A stretch of DNA of 64,000 bases from Sphagnum compactum (lineage: Eukaryota > Bryophyta > Sphagnopsida > Sphagnales). Of the stretch, positions 10,641 through 23,349 are shown one piece after another. The notes under the pieces are model-generated. The model searched no databases. It was given only the letters and a program-made list of their open reading frames with translations, and was not told the DNA's origin. Made by a program: the position numbers and the translations under genes. Each line of letters starts with the position of its first letter. Within the stretch, counting starts at the first letter, position 1. The DNA lies in the NCBI GenBank assembly GCA_965153455.1, contig OZ234503.1:11041118-11105117 (forward strand), in the 5' to 3' direction.

Positions 10641-11820
10641 AAAGCTTATGCACTGTTTACTTACATACAAGTATGTGCATGGGAAGTACACCAATGTCCT
10701 TTAAGAGTTTGTTGGAACTCTCATTTCATTACAAGCTGATTAGAGTGACAGAGTGAAAGATGCCAAGCTGCTTTAGACATGGAGATTGTCATCTTATTGA
10801 ATACTGCAGCACTCTAAAGTGCATGGCAGATTTGCCCCATTGATATGGCAGCCGTGTGCAAGCCATATTGACTACAGCTTGCCTGGGGACCCTTGAAGTG
10901 ATCAGTCCAGATTGCGGCATGTTTGGATCACATAGATACACAATTTTCCTCATAAATAGCAGAGTAGTATTCATCATGCTTATTGCCTGGAAAGATGGGA
11001 ATATGTGTCTGTTTCTTCTCGATGCACTCAAGGTGATTCCCAATAGCTGTGTACTACACATCCAAGAGCTGCACTACTTTCTGCTTCACTGGTAGTCAGT
11101 TTCCATGCACATTGCATGATCAGGTAAATTATCCCTGACATCACAGTGCACATGTGGGATGGAGAACAAGAATGAAAGGTACCAAGAGACACAGCTGTTG
11201 AATTCAGTTCAAGAATTCAAAGAGACATAGCCAATGACAAAGAGAAATGGGTAATGATGAAAGGCCCTTCCCCATCAGAAGCATCATCAGTTTGTGTGAA
11301 TACTACAAAAGTAGAGTGGTCGATTTGCATTCCTCTTTAGACTTCATGTTTGCCAAGCTTGCCATGGATCAACACAAACATTCTCTGGTGAAAACAAAGA
11401 GTTAGGTGCAGCAAGCAATCATTTCTTGCACTGCAAATTGGAGTTCCAACAATCCTTGCACAAATGGTAATACTTGATAAAAAGAAAAATCCAATTAATG
11501 CAATGCATAATAAAATCAACAACTAGACAATAAGGAGAAAACATTGAAAACAGGAGAAAAGCAAATGCAAAACCCGAAGTTCAGAATTTACCTGAAGCAG
11601 AATCATTCCAGTGTGTGAAGCAACAACAGAAACAAGAAGCAAAGCTCACAGCTATTAGCACTCCAAATCCAAATCCCTGCAGTACAATATTGTCTCACAA
11701 AATTCTGCCAAAACCCAATTCTTCCTTTGCAAGGAACCTAAATTTTTAGGGTTCAGTGACAGGTTCTTCTTCTTCACAGCCCTCATCAACCCCTAAAACT
11801 CGGATCTTCTTCCTCTTACG
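10641..11820. other. Spacer between the duplicated blocks
   Basis: No gene was recognised on the plus strand. On the minus strand a possible small exon lies at 11592-11676 (separate entry). The end of this interval, about 11690-11820, has leader-like TTCTTCTTCTTC and TGTG/CTCTC tracts and could be a divergent promoter between a minus-strand gene and the EDM2-like gene. Confidence 0.35.
11592..11676 (-). CDS. Possible exon of a small membrane protein (low confidence)
   Basis: On the minus strand an 85-nt stretch is bounded by a good acceptor (CTGCAG) and a donor (CAG|GTAAAT). It encodes a hydrophobic helix beginning GFGFGVLIAVSFAS, followed by a cysteine cluster and HW. Single-span plant proteins of unknown function with a CCYHW-type end look similar. 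Further minus-strand exons might lie at 11337-11522, but I could not build a consistent reading frame, so this is a candidate only. Confidence 0.2.
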
Positions 11821-14372
11821 TGTGTGTGTGTGTGTCTCTCACTCTCTCTCAACAGAACAGTGTTTGTTTTGTTGATGTTTTATGAAGAGTGCAATGCAGA
11901 GGGAATCAGAACTCGTCATGCACTGCAGTCACTCCTCCCCAGACACTGGCGATTTGTTCTTTTCTGTCCGTTTTCTCTTTTTTTTTCCGGCTGTATTTTG
12001 GAAGGGGTTTGTTTGTGTGCAGGAGGATCTTTGTACTTAATTTAGAGAACTAAGAGCGTTGTGGCTGCTGCTGGATTTTTGGTAGGCTTGGGGGATTCCC
12101 CAAATCCTTGGTCAGATTCTTTGCGAAAAAACGAGTCTTTTTTTTTGTCCTCTTTGATGCAATCGAGCAAAAGCAGGTCATCAGGTTGTGTGTTTTGCAA
12201 TTTGAGCAGACTTAACAAGGTGATGGATGGGCAGGTATGTGGTCTCTTGCTCATGAGGAAGGATGTCAGCAATTTAGGGTTTCCTTCTTGCAAATGGGGT
12301 TTTGTTGGCAGAATTGCGTGAGATCAGAATCATGATGATGCATACTGCAGGGATTTGCATTCCAATCAAGCTTTTGTCATGTGATTTTTGTTTGTTTATT
12401 TCAGGGATGGGGACCCAGGAGGTGAAGGAGAGGAGAACCCCAAGAAGAGGTACCGCAAGGTGATTGCGAGATTGGTTTGAAGGAGGTCATCACTGTCTGC
12501 ACCACTACTGGCAATAAGGAGATAGATCAGGTTAGTAAAAACGATAAAAGATGATGTCCAACTGCAGGCTCTGCAACATTTGGTAACATAGAAGACAATG
12601 AGATTAGCATGCTATGCATACCATGGTGTGAAGTACATCATCATCCAGCCCTAGAGAAGATATCATCATCATCCCCTTGACCCTTTGCAAGGTGATTGCT
12701 TGACTGGAATTGTGGGGTTAACAAAAGTCAGTAAAAGTGCTGTATGAGAAGCTGTATGTGTTGACTAAGCATTTGGGGAGAAGTTGGCTTTGCTGCATCT
12801 CGAAATTTGTCTGTCTGATTCATTAGGCTGATTAACAATTGGGCTTTTTACATCACTGTTGCTGTGTTGGAGAGGCCTTGCAAGCTCCCACTTCCTACTG
12901 CTTTGTTGAAGCAAGCTTTTTGTTTTAATGTCTAATCAAGCGGGTTGATTATGGTATGTATTTTTTCTTAGAGCTTAATGCTGCTGGGTAAGACTGACCC
13001 TCTTCGAGTTTGTCATGGCTTCAACAACAGATATTTATCTTTCTAATTTGTGGGTTGATGTTTATGGACATGTGAGTTCAACATCCTCCAAGCTTCCTTG
13101 TTGAGGAAGCTTTACTTACCCATGTTTGTATGTTTGTACCTGCTTGATAGAAATGAGCTGTCAGGAGCATATGAAGCCATTGAGGAAGTTATGGTCACTG
13201 GTCGATACCATACATGTTTTTGTTTGAGACAACAACATACCTTTGACTGCCATAGTTGTTAAACCTCTCCTCCATTTTGTTTCATTTTGTCTTGTTTTCT
13301 CTGTGTTTCTGGATCGGATTTCCCTATTTCCCATTCACTGATATGTTCTCAGATTTGAAATCTCTTAAACCATACTATCAGGTCATCTCTCCATTTGATT
13401 CCAGTTGACTTAAAAGCATACATATGGAATTGCCCTCAGTACATATGAAAAACATGAAACCCTATTTTGCCTGTACTTGATTCAACAAGATCCAGTTTTC
13501 AATGCTTTTAGTCCATTCAACAAGATCCAGTTTTCAATGCTTTTAGTCCATTTTGTTGAAACTGAGACTGTTTACGATGATGTGCGTTAGCCCTTGGTAT
13601 CATCCAAGTACAGCAGCACATGTGGATAATGTTACCCAAGCAAAAAAACAGTGATGCAGTGAGTCTGAAGGATTCTCTTAGAGTGATTTAAGATTGGAAA
13701 CCAAGTGATGCTCACAAAGGCAGTTCCTTCGTTTTTGATCTAAATTGCTCAAGGGATCTATGGCACTCAAATCTGTGCAGGATCTCTTCGTTTTCAATCT
13801 GAAGCTGCTGTGCCTTGTTATCATATTTTCAGGAGCATTCCTTCTCCAGACATGTACCTATGTGTATGCCTGCTAAAGGGCATGGCAAGCAGACAGGCTC
13901 CTCCTTTCCATGTGTTTCCATGGTAGAAACTGCAACTGCATTTTGGTTCTTGGCTGGCTGTGAATATCCAAATTGTCTTAGAACAGTGGCCCACTGCAAA
14001 TATCCTGAATTGGGTTATGTGTTTGCAATTTTAGCAGAAGGTGATGACCAGATATGCAGTCTCTTGATCATGAGGAGGATGTCAGCAATGTAAACAAGCT
14101 GATGTTGTGGAGCTGAGCATTACAATCCTCTTGCATTGGTGCAAGATAAACAGTCCACTATCACCGTAAGACTGTCCTCATTTCTCACCACATTTTGCTC
14201 CTGTCTGGGAGAATGGGTTCCAGACGTGAGTTTCTAGGTCATTGTTGTCATCATCATTGTGTTATCTTCGAAGTATTGTTGTGGAGTCTTGTCCGCAATC
14301 TTAGAGACTTGATTAGGTCATCATCTTCTGGTGCGCAGATGCTTGGGAAGTCTTTGAGGTAGGGGTTTTGTT
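11821..14372 (+). promoter_or_regulatory. Probable promoter and intron-containing 5' leader of the EDM2-like gene
   Basis: The interval starts with a TG/CT tract (11821-11850) like many plant leaders and contains several splice-like motifs, such as CAG|GTATGT near 12235 and TTTCAG near 12404. The second copy of the 1.4 kb duplication (12490-13850) lies inside it. A related phrase (CTCTTGCTCATGAGGA near 12244, CTCTTGATCATGAGGA near 14061) recurs. A possible acceptor, GCGCAG, ends at 14338 just before the coding start. Where transcription begins cannot be settled from sequence alone. Confidence 0.4.
12490..13850 (+). repeat. Direct duplication, copy 2
   Basis: Partner of 9240-10640, offset about 3.2 kb. 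Its last 250 bp are nearly identical to copy 1, while the middle differs by many substitutions and indels. An internal repeat of about 36 bp (CAACAAGATCCAGTTTTC) occurs twice at 13483-13545 and only once in copy 1. Confidence 0.75.
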
Positions 14373-17300
14373 ATGGCACGCACTATGGCAACGTTGGTGA
14401 TGGAAGGGGAGGTTCCATCTGCCACTCTGCATCTCAGCTTTGAAACAGAGGGCTCCAAGTGGACATTCCCATTGCGGAAAGAAGGTTTCTTTAGAGGTTA
14501 CAACTGTATGAAGGACTTGAAGTTGGCTGGGGTTCTGCAAACCAATATGGTTGCAGTTGATGAGGAGCAGCTGGAGCCTGCTGCAAATGAGGATGCAAAT
14601 GAGGATGAATCTCAAAGCTCAACAGAAAATGCTGCCAAACAGCCTGTTGCGCCTGTTGCTGTTGCTACTCCAGAAGAAGAAGCTCTGATGGCTTCAGAAT
14701 CTTTAAGAACTCTTGAATCTCCTGAAGATTCCACAGAAAATGCTGCCAAACAGCCTGTTGCTGTTGATACTCCAGAAGAAAAAGCTCTGATGACTTCAGA
14801 ATCTTTAAGAACTCTTGAATCTCCTGAAGATTCTGCAGAAAATGTTCCCAAACAGCCTGTTGCTGTTTCTACCCCAGAAGAAGCTCTGATGGCTTCAGAA
14901 TCTTTAAGAACTCTTGAATCTCCTGAAGATTCCACAGAAAATGCTCCCAAACAGCCTGTTGCTGTTGCTACTCCAAAAGAAGGAGCTCTGATGGCTCCAG
15001 AATCTTTAAGAACTCTTGAATCTCCTGAAACTTCTAATGTTCTTGCAGCTGAAGGATCTCCAGAAAGAAGAAAAAGGAAGCAACTGGCAGGCCGGGCTGT
15101 AGGCCGTATCCCACCTAGATCAGCTTTAAAATTGCTGCAACGTGAAGAAGAGGAGATGAAGATATGCTCTCTCGATGAGTATGAAATTTTTGATGATGAT
15201 GAAGAGATAGCTTCTTTGCTGGACCTTCCCCTACATTATAGGAAGCATACCCTTGGAGGGTCCACCACAGCAAGAGAGTTGTATGTCATGGGGAAGGCGG
15301 ACAATTTGGAGATGGTGATGAGGAGAATTTCAGCTTGGCACTTGAAATGTTTTCGGGATCGACCTTTATCCCTGCAACTGTCATTTTTGGGTTCAGATTC
15401 CTGGTGAGTAGAGTCTGTACACCTTCCCTACTGTCTTTTGCTTCCCCCTGAAGCCCTAAACCCTGAACCCTGTCTTTTGTCTTCTCATGATCTGTGCAAG
15501 CTGGGTGCAGGGCCTACAGCCATAAAGATTGTAGCAAAATACTGTATATAGGTATTACAGTGTAATAACTTTGAGACATGCTTTGACTTGTGCAGGGTAA
15601 AGCTTTTGAAGCCCAGTTCTGGGTACAGAAAAACAGCAGCAGCTGTGCTTATTGTGGCCAACTTTCTAGCATACGCCAAGATTGAACCCCATGCTTCTGA
15701 ATCTGCAGTTTGGAGGCATCTGCAAGGCATCAAGACATTGTAAGTATATTCTCAATTCACAGTTCCTTCATTCTATATATGAGATGCTGCCACCCAGTGT
15801 TAGATCACTGCTAGACATGAACATGCTTTCCTCTGATTTTTTGGTGGTTGAACTGACTGTAGGGATGTTGGAGAGAAGATCATTCAGGAGACCTTGCTCC
15901 AACACTTTGAACTCATCATGGAATATGCGAAGTTGGATCCCTCCTTGAAGGATGCTAATGTAAGTACTCCAGTACATTGGACGCAGAATGAAATCACATT
16001 TGGAACTATTCTTTTTTTTGGAGCTTTGTTTGTTTTGGGTCTTGGGTGTGGTGGTTTGAGGATTTAGAGTTTTGTCATGGGTCTAGATATTGGGGTTCAA
16101 GATATGTTGGAGTTTAGGATTTGGATAATCTGGATCAAGGTTCAATGCTGGAAGTTTTAGGGTTTTTGCAATCTGCACTTACTGCAGGTTATTGAGAGCC
16201 TCAGATCCAGCCTTGGGATGGAGAAATCATCAGAACAACAGGAAGCAGATGACGATGAGCATCTTTTGTCAAATAAACGACCAAGACTTCTGACCAGTAA
16301 CAAAGAGGAGGCAAGCACAGAGCAGATGTCTGAGGATGCAGAGGACTGTAGTGTGGAAGAGAAAGAAGATGAGGAAGAAGAAAGCGAAGATGAGATAGAT
16401 CAGGATGATGAAGAACTTGGTGACCCATTGTGTACTATTTGTGATGATGGTGGAGACCTTCTGTGGTAAGAAATGTGCACGACTTTTTGTTTCTTTGTGC
16501 TATCTAATGGTGTATTTGTCTCCCTGGGTACTGTGTGCAGGAAAGTACATCAGAAACTGCAAGCTAGACACCATTTTCCATCATTCTCTTCTTCCTTTTT
16601 GATCTTGATGCATTCCTTTCTGTGTGCATTGCAGCTGTGATGGTCCATGCATGCGCTCCTTTCACACATCCAAGGATGCTGGGACAGACTCACAATGTGA
16701 ATCCCTGAACCTCGCACAGGCATCAGTGGAGGTTAGCCACCTTCATAGACTGTTACTGGATTTTCCTGAGCAGATTGGCTTATAGTCTGCAGCAGCAATT
16801 GGTTTTAGTTACCAAACGGGATAGAAAAGAAACAAGCCACAGCTATTCTTATTACCCAACTGCAGCTGTAGAAGTTGTTAAGGTAGCAGTGTTTATGTCC
16901 AAAAGATGTAAACTCATATACTGACAGGGAATTGTGAATGGCAGCGCCTGGAGAAATGGCTTTGCAGAAACTGCAAAGAGAAACAGCACCAATGCTACAT
17001 CTGTGGGGAACTTGGTGCCTCAGATGAAGCTTTGAAAAATAAAAGACAGGTAATACTGACAACTTTCCACCTGCAAGAAGTGATTTTGGTCATCCTTCTT
17101 TCGTCTAGAGAATACACTCCAGTTGAACATTTGCCTTCTGAACTAGGTACTTAACTAAGTTCCAAATTCTGTCATGTGGCAGGTCTTTGTATGCGATGTT
17201 GCATTGTGTGGACGGTTTTACCACCCCACATGCATTGCCAAGGAGCTAGTCCCAGAAAATAGTAAAGCATTTGCAGAAAACGTTCGAGAAGGGAGAGATA

Positions 17301-20300
17301 CATTTTCTTGTCCATTGCACAAGTGCAAGCTGTGTGGGAAGGCAGAGAACAAGGAGGACAAAGACCTGCAACTGGCCAAATGCAGACGGTGCCCTTCTGC
17401 ATGGCATAGGAAATGCTTACCAGAGTGAGTCACTCTCTACTGTGTACAAATTCATATTTCTGTGTTCCAACATTTCAGCTGGTTGTTTTGCTTCTGATTT
17501 TTGGATGTATTGGTGTGCACAGTTACATCAGTTTTGATGACAAAGGTGAGGAGGGGCAGCGGCGTGCCTGGTTAGTTGGCAAACGGCAACGAGTTGTGAT
17601 TTATTGCAGGTATGTAATCTACAACAAATCTGTTGCAACATTTTGCATGAAGTCTCATTCCCACAAATGTAATGGATTCCACAATTGGCTCATTCTTTTG
17701 TGGTGGGAGCAGGAAGCATCCCATCATCAGGCACCTGAGCACTCCCCGACGTGATCATTACAAGTTCCCTGAAGCTCAAATTCAGCTGCCAAACAGGACC
17801 CAACCTCTCAACTCTGTGCAAAGACGTGCAGGAATATCTAATCTATTGCAAAAGAAAAGCAGTCAGAGAGATGTAGTAGAGACATCTGAAGTATTTAGCT
17901 CCACAGACTGGGAAGATCGTGCAAAAAAAAGGTACTTGGCTAATCCATTGCATACGTTTGTAGAGTTTGCATGTGTTCTTGTGTAGGGTTGGCAAATGAG
18001 CAAATGGGTTGATGACTGAAAAAAATGACAATATTCTGTGGGTACAGGGTTCATGATATTATCAGCAAGTCTCAGGAGATTGTCACTCTTGAGTCAGTGA
18101 AGAAGAAGCTTTATCTCCCCTCCAATTATAAGGAGCCCTTAAACCGGGAGTTCATACACCAGGGGAAATTGGCATCAATCATAAGTGTAAGCTTGTTCTT
18201 TCTGAAAATGTGAGTAGGTTGGTGCTTTATGTTTGATACATACACAGGTTTTCAAATGCTGAAGGTTCAACCTGGAAAAAAACTGGTGTTTTGACTATTT
18301 CCCTTCTTTGTGTACTTATGTAGGCTGTTGGCAAGGCTCTGGAGTGTGTGAAGAAGGGGGCAAGTCTTGAAGATGCCAATGTCATCTGCTCAAGGGATGA
18401 CCTTGCACGACTTTTCAAGGCTGAGGTATTGGGTCTTTTTTTTCTGTCTTGCTTGAAAGACAACCATGTTCTTAACAACTGTATGCATAGTCTTTGTGCA
18501 GTACTACATCTTGTGATTCATATGTTGATTTCGCTTTGCAGACAGTGTTAGGGGTATACTTGGCTCCTGCTTTGCATGGGATGCGGTACACCACATTTGG
18601 CAGGCACTTCACCAAAATCAGCAAGCTCACTAAGGTTTGTACTGGACATTCTCCTCATCTGAACTTTGGGTTGAAAAATGGGAAAAGCGTGTCTCATTTT
18701 CAACATTCTTCACACAGCCAAGGTCATGACTTTTGGGATATGGTGTTTGCAGGTTGTGGATAGAATTCACCCATTCATTGATGATGGTGACATGGTATGC
18801 ATGGACATGTTCTATTCTCCGTTTTTTTGCTCTCTTCCTTAGTTCTGGTGTCTGTATTGTGTTGGGACCTCTCTACTTCTCTTACCAAAATATCCATGGA
18901 ACATAGATTTTTAGAGTTAGTATAAATCTTGTGAACCCACCTTTCTCTGAGTTGTATACAGAGGCTGCACTCCTTTTGCCTCTTTTCTTTTCTTGAAGCC
19001 AAACATAAAGCTTGAAGAAAATATCATGTGTGGGTACTGCCTGATCACAATCCTCACAGATCCTCATTAGTCCAAGTCCAAGTCGCCATTGAAAGGAACC
19101 AGAACATATAGATGGTCCAGGTTTGGGTCTGCAGAAACCCTTGTTTGCTGGAACAGATTATCTTGGTTGGAAATCTCATGCAGGTAATCAAAACCCAGCC
19201 TTCAAACTTAACACTTGTGCTTTTGAAGTGAAAACAGATTGTCGACTTCAGCTGTGGCACAAATGACTTTTCCATTTTGATGCACAAGGCTCTTACAAGT
19301 ACCGGGAAGTGCAATTGCAAGTACAGGAATTATGACATTTTTACTCCAAAAGTAAGTTCTAATGAGCCATATATATTTTTCTTCAAATGTTTCCTTTGTA
19401 CTTTTTGTTTTGTTTTGAACATAGATTGGGGCCTGCAGAGGTGCTTTGTCATGTATCAATGAAATCTGTTGCGGTCTGTATATTCTGAAACAGAACACCT
19501 TCAATTTTGAAAAACGAGACTGGTTCAGCGTGAGTCGCAATGAGCTCCCAACAGATGAGACATTGGTGAGTTCAACCGAAATTCATGCTTTCGCTTTCAC
19601 CTCTGTTCATCATTCACAATTCCTTATCAGTTTGCTGCTTTTCTTGGTTCTTAATTTCCCACTAGATTTTGTGGTTCCATTCGATGTGCAGGTTATTGGG
19701 TTGAATCCCCCATTCGGAGTGAATGCGAGTCTTTCCGACCAGTTTATTAGTCATGCATTGATTTTTAGGCCCAGACTCGTGGTGCTTATCACACCACCAC
19801 AAACAAAGACGTATGCCATAAAACCATACCTTACAAATGCACCTACTCTCACCTGCCTGCAAGAGTTTCAGAAGTAGTCAATTGAAGCATAGAGTTGCTG
19901 CAACATTCTTCCAAATGTTTTATATAGGAGTACACGAGGTCTTTACTGATGTATTCGTGGTTGGGTCTATCAGGTTGAAGCATCGGGGGTACACCCTGAT
20001 TTGGGAGGATGACAGACTGTGTAGAGATCGTGTAAGTCTGGTTCTTGTGACTTCTTTTCCTTCATACCCAATGGTGAGCTTTGCATGTATTGAAATCCCT
20101 TCATAGTTTTGGTTCCAGTCAACAGTGATTTTCTAAACCATAAACCCTTGCTATCTGCATGCAGGCATTTTACCTGGCAGGATCTGTGGACAAATTGGAG
20201 TGTCCATTGGATCAATGGAATGGGGTGACCCCTCGGTTCTACTTGTGGTGTCTGAACAAATGGGCTTACAAGTATAAGCAGTTGGCAGCTATGAGTGGAC

Positions 20301-20536
20301 ACCATATGGTATTGCCTCAAGATGCACATGCAAGCAAACAGTATGTGATACCGCCTAGGGATGCAAGAGGCCGGCAAGCTCAATATTTGCCAATCACTGT
20401 AAATCCAGAATCTAGGCCATTTAGATGGCAGCCTCCACGTTCCCAACTGTCACCAAGTTCATTGGCTCACCCTGCACCCCCATTTCACCAGCCCACAATG
20501 GGTGAAGGTGAGACAGGTGGGTGGTTAGATTCCTAG
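14373..20536 (+). CDS. EDM2-like: EDM2-like PHD-finger chromatin protein, 18 exons
   Basis: Plant-specific nuclear protein. In Arabidopsis EDM2 reads histone marks, protects heterochromatic introns from premature polyadenylation and controls disease-resistance gene expression. Exons by splice sites: 14373-15403, 15596-15739, 15863-15959, 16188-16465, 16635-16731, 16945-17049, 17183-17424, 17523-17609, 17713-17931, 18048-18186, 18324-18425, 18542-18634, 18753-18794, 19238-19351, 19494-19565, 19692-19810, 19974-20031, 20165-20536. They join to 3411 nt (1136 residues) with every phase matching. Domains in order: an N-terminal extension with tandem repeats; the EDM2 N-terminal region (WVKLLKP); PHD fingers beginning CTICDDGGDLLCC and continuing through CYICG, HPTC and CPLHKCKLC; then a methyltransferase-like domain with DFSCGTND and GLNPPFG. 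The C-terminus is shorter than in Arabidopsis (about 1297 residues). An in-frame TGA just upstream supports the chosen ATG. Transcription start and alternative exons are not resolved. Confidence 0.88.
14610..15040 (+). repeat. In-frame tandem repeats inside EDM2-like exon 1
   Basis: Four units of roughly 96-105 nt, each encoding variants of STENAAKQPVAV, TPEEEAL and MASESLRTLESPED. The units keep the reading frame and are acidic and serine/proline rich, so this is expected to be a disordered segment. Near-identical codons between units indicate recent expansion. Confidence 0.9.
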
Positions 20537-23349
20537 GTTCCCTAGAAGCAGTCTTCTGTAGATCCATTGCTAGATCTAGTCTTTTCAGGAGGCACCTATT
20601 TCCAAACTTTACCAATTTTCCTTCTGTGAGGACTGTGAGTCTCTTTCTCTGAGCTCATGTCCATCTTTGAAACACTTCTTTGGAATATGAATGCTGTTGT
20701 TTTGGAGATTAATTTGGGAATCATTTGATTTGTGAGCATCTGTTTGTTGGGAGGATTTGAAATGGGCTCTTTTTGTCTATGGATGTATGTTGAAATCTGC
20801 TGCAGAGGAGTATTGTACCCTCTTTCCCATAACATTTTCCTTGTCTTTGGTCTTTCAATTTCATGTTTGTGCCACATTCCTTCAGTTTCTGTCCATCACT
20901 TCTCTTGGAGCTATGCTCTGGATTGTACTCAGATCTTTCAATCGCCCTTGTCCCAAATCAGGGCGGTATACGTCAAATTCTGAGCATTCTGTTCTGGTTT
21001 TACCACAAGGATTCTTAGGTCTTGTGACTGCTGCCATCTGCTGGGACTGTTGACTAAGCTGCAAAAGTAGGGGTATGGAGAGGGAACAGTGCTGTGCCTC
21101 CGTGGTGGGATGGATCATATTTCTGGCCTTTTTCTTTCCCATTCACGTAGCTCTGAAAGGTAATGACACACTTCAAAAGGCAGCTGGAGGCAAACAGGGG
21201 TCATCCTGGTACCTTGGATTATCATTTATTCCTCATTGTTCCATGAGTATGCATTGTCATCAAATGTTGAAATTGTTCTTTAAGCCTGGTGGTTCATGTA
21301 TTGTCACTGTAATGGGTGTCTGTAGTGCAGCCAGGTGCAGTTCATGTGCAGTGTCTTTGTGGCATTGTGGACAGGTGGTGTTAAGTACCATGGCCCCTGG
21401 CCAAGTAGACGTGCCAAGCAGGTGGCCTCCTCATTCATCAGGGTTCTGTTACTGTCTCTGTCTGCAGTTCTCTAATATGTGATCTGTTCCAAACAACAGG
21501 GAACTGGAAATGGTCCTCTGTTAACATTGCCAAGATCCAACAGAGTGCCCCACCAACTCTGGACTGAGTTCTGTGCAGGTTTTCATTGCACATATACCTA
21601 TGATTGCTTTTGTCATACTCAAGCAAATGGCTGCTTTTGCAGTGATACTGCACAAGCACCCTGGTTGGGGTGGTAAGCTCCTGTCTTCATTCCTTTCTGT
21701 TTACACTTGGGCAACCCTCTTTCCTGAACACGTGACTAGCCACAAATGCTTCTGTTTGAACCAAGAGAAAGTGGGAGTACTTGTCAAGGGAAAGTGGCAT
21801 CTTCGTTATAGAAACAGCTGTGAGAGTTTCTGAGCTGGAATTGAGACTGATGGAGTATGGTGGTGGGACTGACTTTCTTCACTAAACTGTTCTTGAAAGC
21901 TTGGGTCATATCTTGTTGAACGGAACAGAATCTAATGTCATCTTGTTGTTCTATAGAAGTATGTTCAATCTAGCCTCTGGCAACACTTTCGTTACATCTC
22001 AATCACAATATCTGGGCTTGTTCCAAGACTAACATCACTAAACTCTGCATTAGCCTGTATTGTACTGTTTTGCCTGGAAATGACAGTGCCCCTGGATGAT
22101 CTTCACTGACTGAATCCTGAGAAGAACGGGTTTTGCAGAGCAGCTGTGTAAGGAGTAACATACATCATTTGAGTTGGTTCTGAATGAATTGCTGTGATGT
22201 TCTATCAATTCTATGCAGGCTAAACCATCATGTGGAAGACCCTATTCTAACCTTCTAATCCTTTACTAGCAGCCCCTGAAGGCAATTGTGTCCAACAACA
22301 AATGCAGAGCCACGTTCAAGAAGCTGGGTAAAAGGTTTTTTTTTTTTGTTGCCTGCAGCTAGTTCCTAATGTAAAGCTGTACTGCACTAGATTGCTCTTG
22401 TGCAAGTCCATTGGGAAGACACAAATGTATTTGTTCCCTCCGACACTCTCTAAGGGTTCATGTGCAGAGGGGGCTTTTGTGCTGGACTGCACAACTGTCC
22501 AAAAGCAATCATATACAACAGATTGTTGTAGATGCTTTTTGGAACAGCAACAAGTATGTAATTCTTTGAGTAAAAGATGTGTGGCATGTGTTAAACTGTT
22601 CTGGGTGGTGCCATAGGCAGTCATTCACCATGCATTTGATGTGCTTGATGACATCAGGGGCAGTTGTTTGTGATGTATGCTACCTGGAGCCTTGGACTCT
22701 GCAAGCCTGGTAAGACACTGATTCCCACATTCATGTCATTCTCCCCTGGCAGCAAAGCCCAGCAGTCAAACCCTAAACCACCTCCCTTATCCCCTTCGAT
22801 GCTGTTGCAATGCACCAACAAGACTGCTCCTTCCCTTTCTCTCTTCTTAATTCCTCGTAAATCATTTGTTCAACCAGAAAATGACAGCCTCTGCAAAATT
22901 CTTAGACAAAACAACAGCCAGGTAAGGAGCAGTTCACACCTTGTTGGCGGTGTGTTCACAGAATTGAGAGTTCTCAAGACTGCAAAATGGATTTACCCAG
23001 CCTGCTACAGCAGAGAACTGACATGTGTTGATTGACTTCTTAGTTCACGAGTTTCGGCTGCAGACTCAGGAGTCAAAGCATTGGTACTGTATTGTAAGAA
23101 TGTGCATGGAAAAGCGGCAGTTTTTATACAGTTTATTCTTGCACATTGAGTTGCTCCAACTCCAGAGACCTAGCCATATATCTCAGGAGTAGTATAGTTG
23201 GATCCTTTGCAGACGAGGCAGATGAGGAGCTAATGCAGGTATTCTGACCTGAGCGACTTCATCAAGTTCTCCCCAAACTTCTGACATTTTTCTTTTGCAG
23301 AATTCATACGGAAGGATTGCTAAAAGCTGTAATAGATGGTGACATTGGA
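20537..23349 (+). other. 3' flank of the EDM2-like gene; part of a dispersed duplication
   Basis: No intact gene is recognised. From about 21430 the sequence recurs, rearranged, at 49.2-53.1 kb. Examples are GTTCTGTTACTGTC (21443 and 51428), GTATGCTACCTGGAGCCTT (22675 and 52318) and ACGAGGCAGATGAGGAGCT (23215 and 49765). ORFs within it are short and disagree between copies, so the shared unit is probably non-coding or long dead. Confidence 0.5.

Noticed and set aside
14612-14950. 112-codon minus-strand ORF within EDM2-like exon 1
   Set aside because: It is the antisense shadow of the in-frame repeats of the sense protein.
22316-22624. ORFs on both strands in the EDM2 3' flank
   Set aside because: They are not preserved in the duplicated copies D2 and D3 and contain no motifs.
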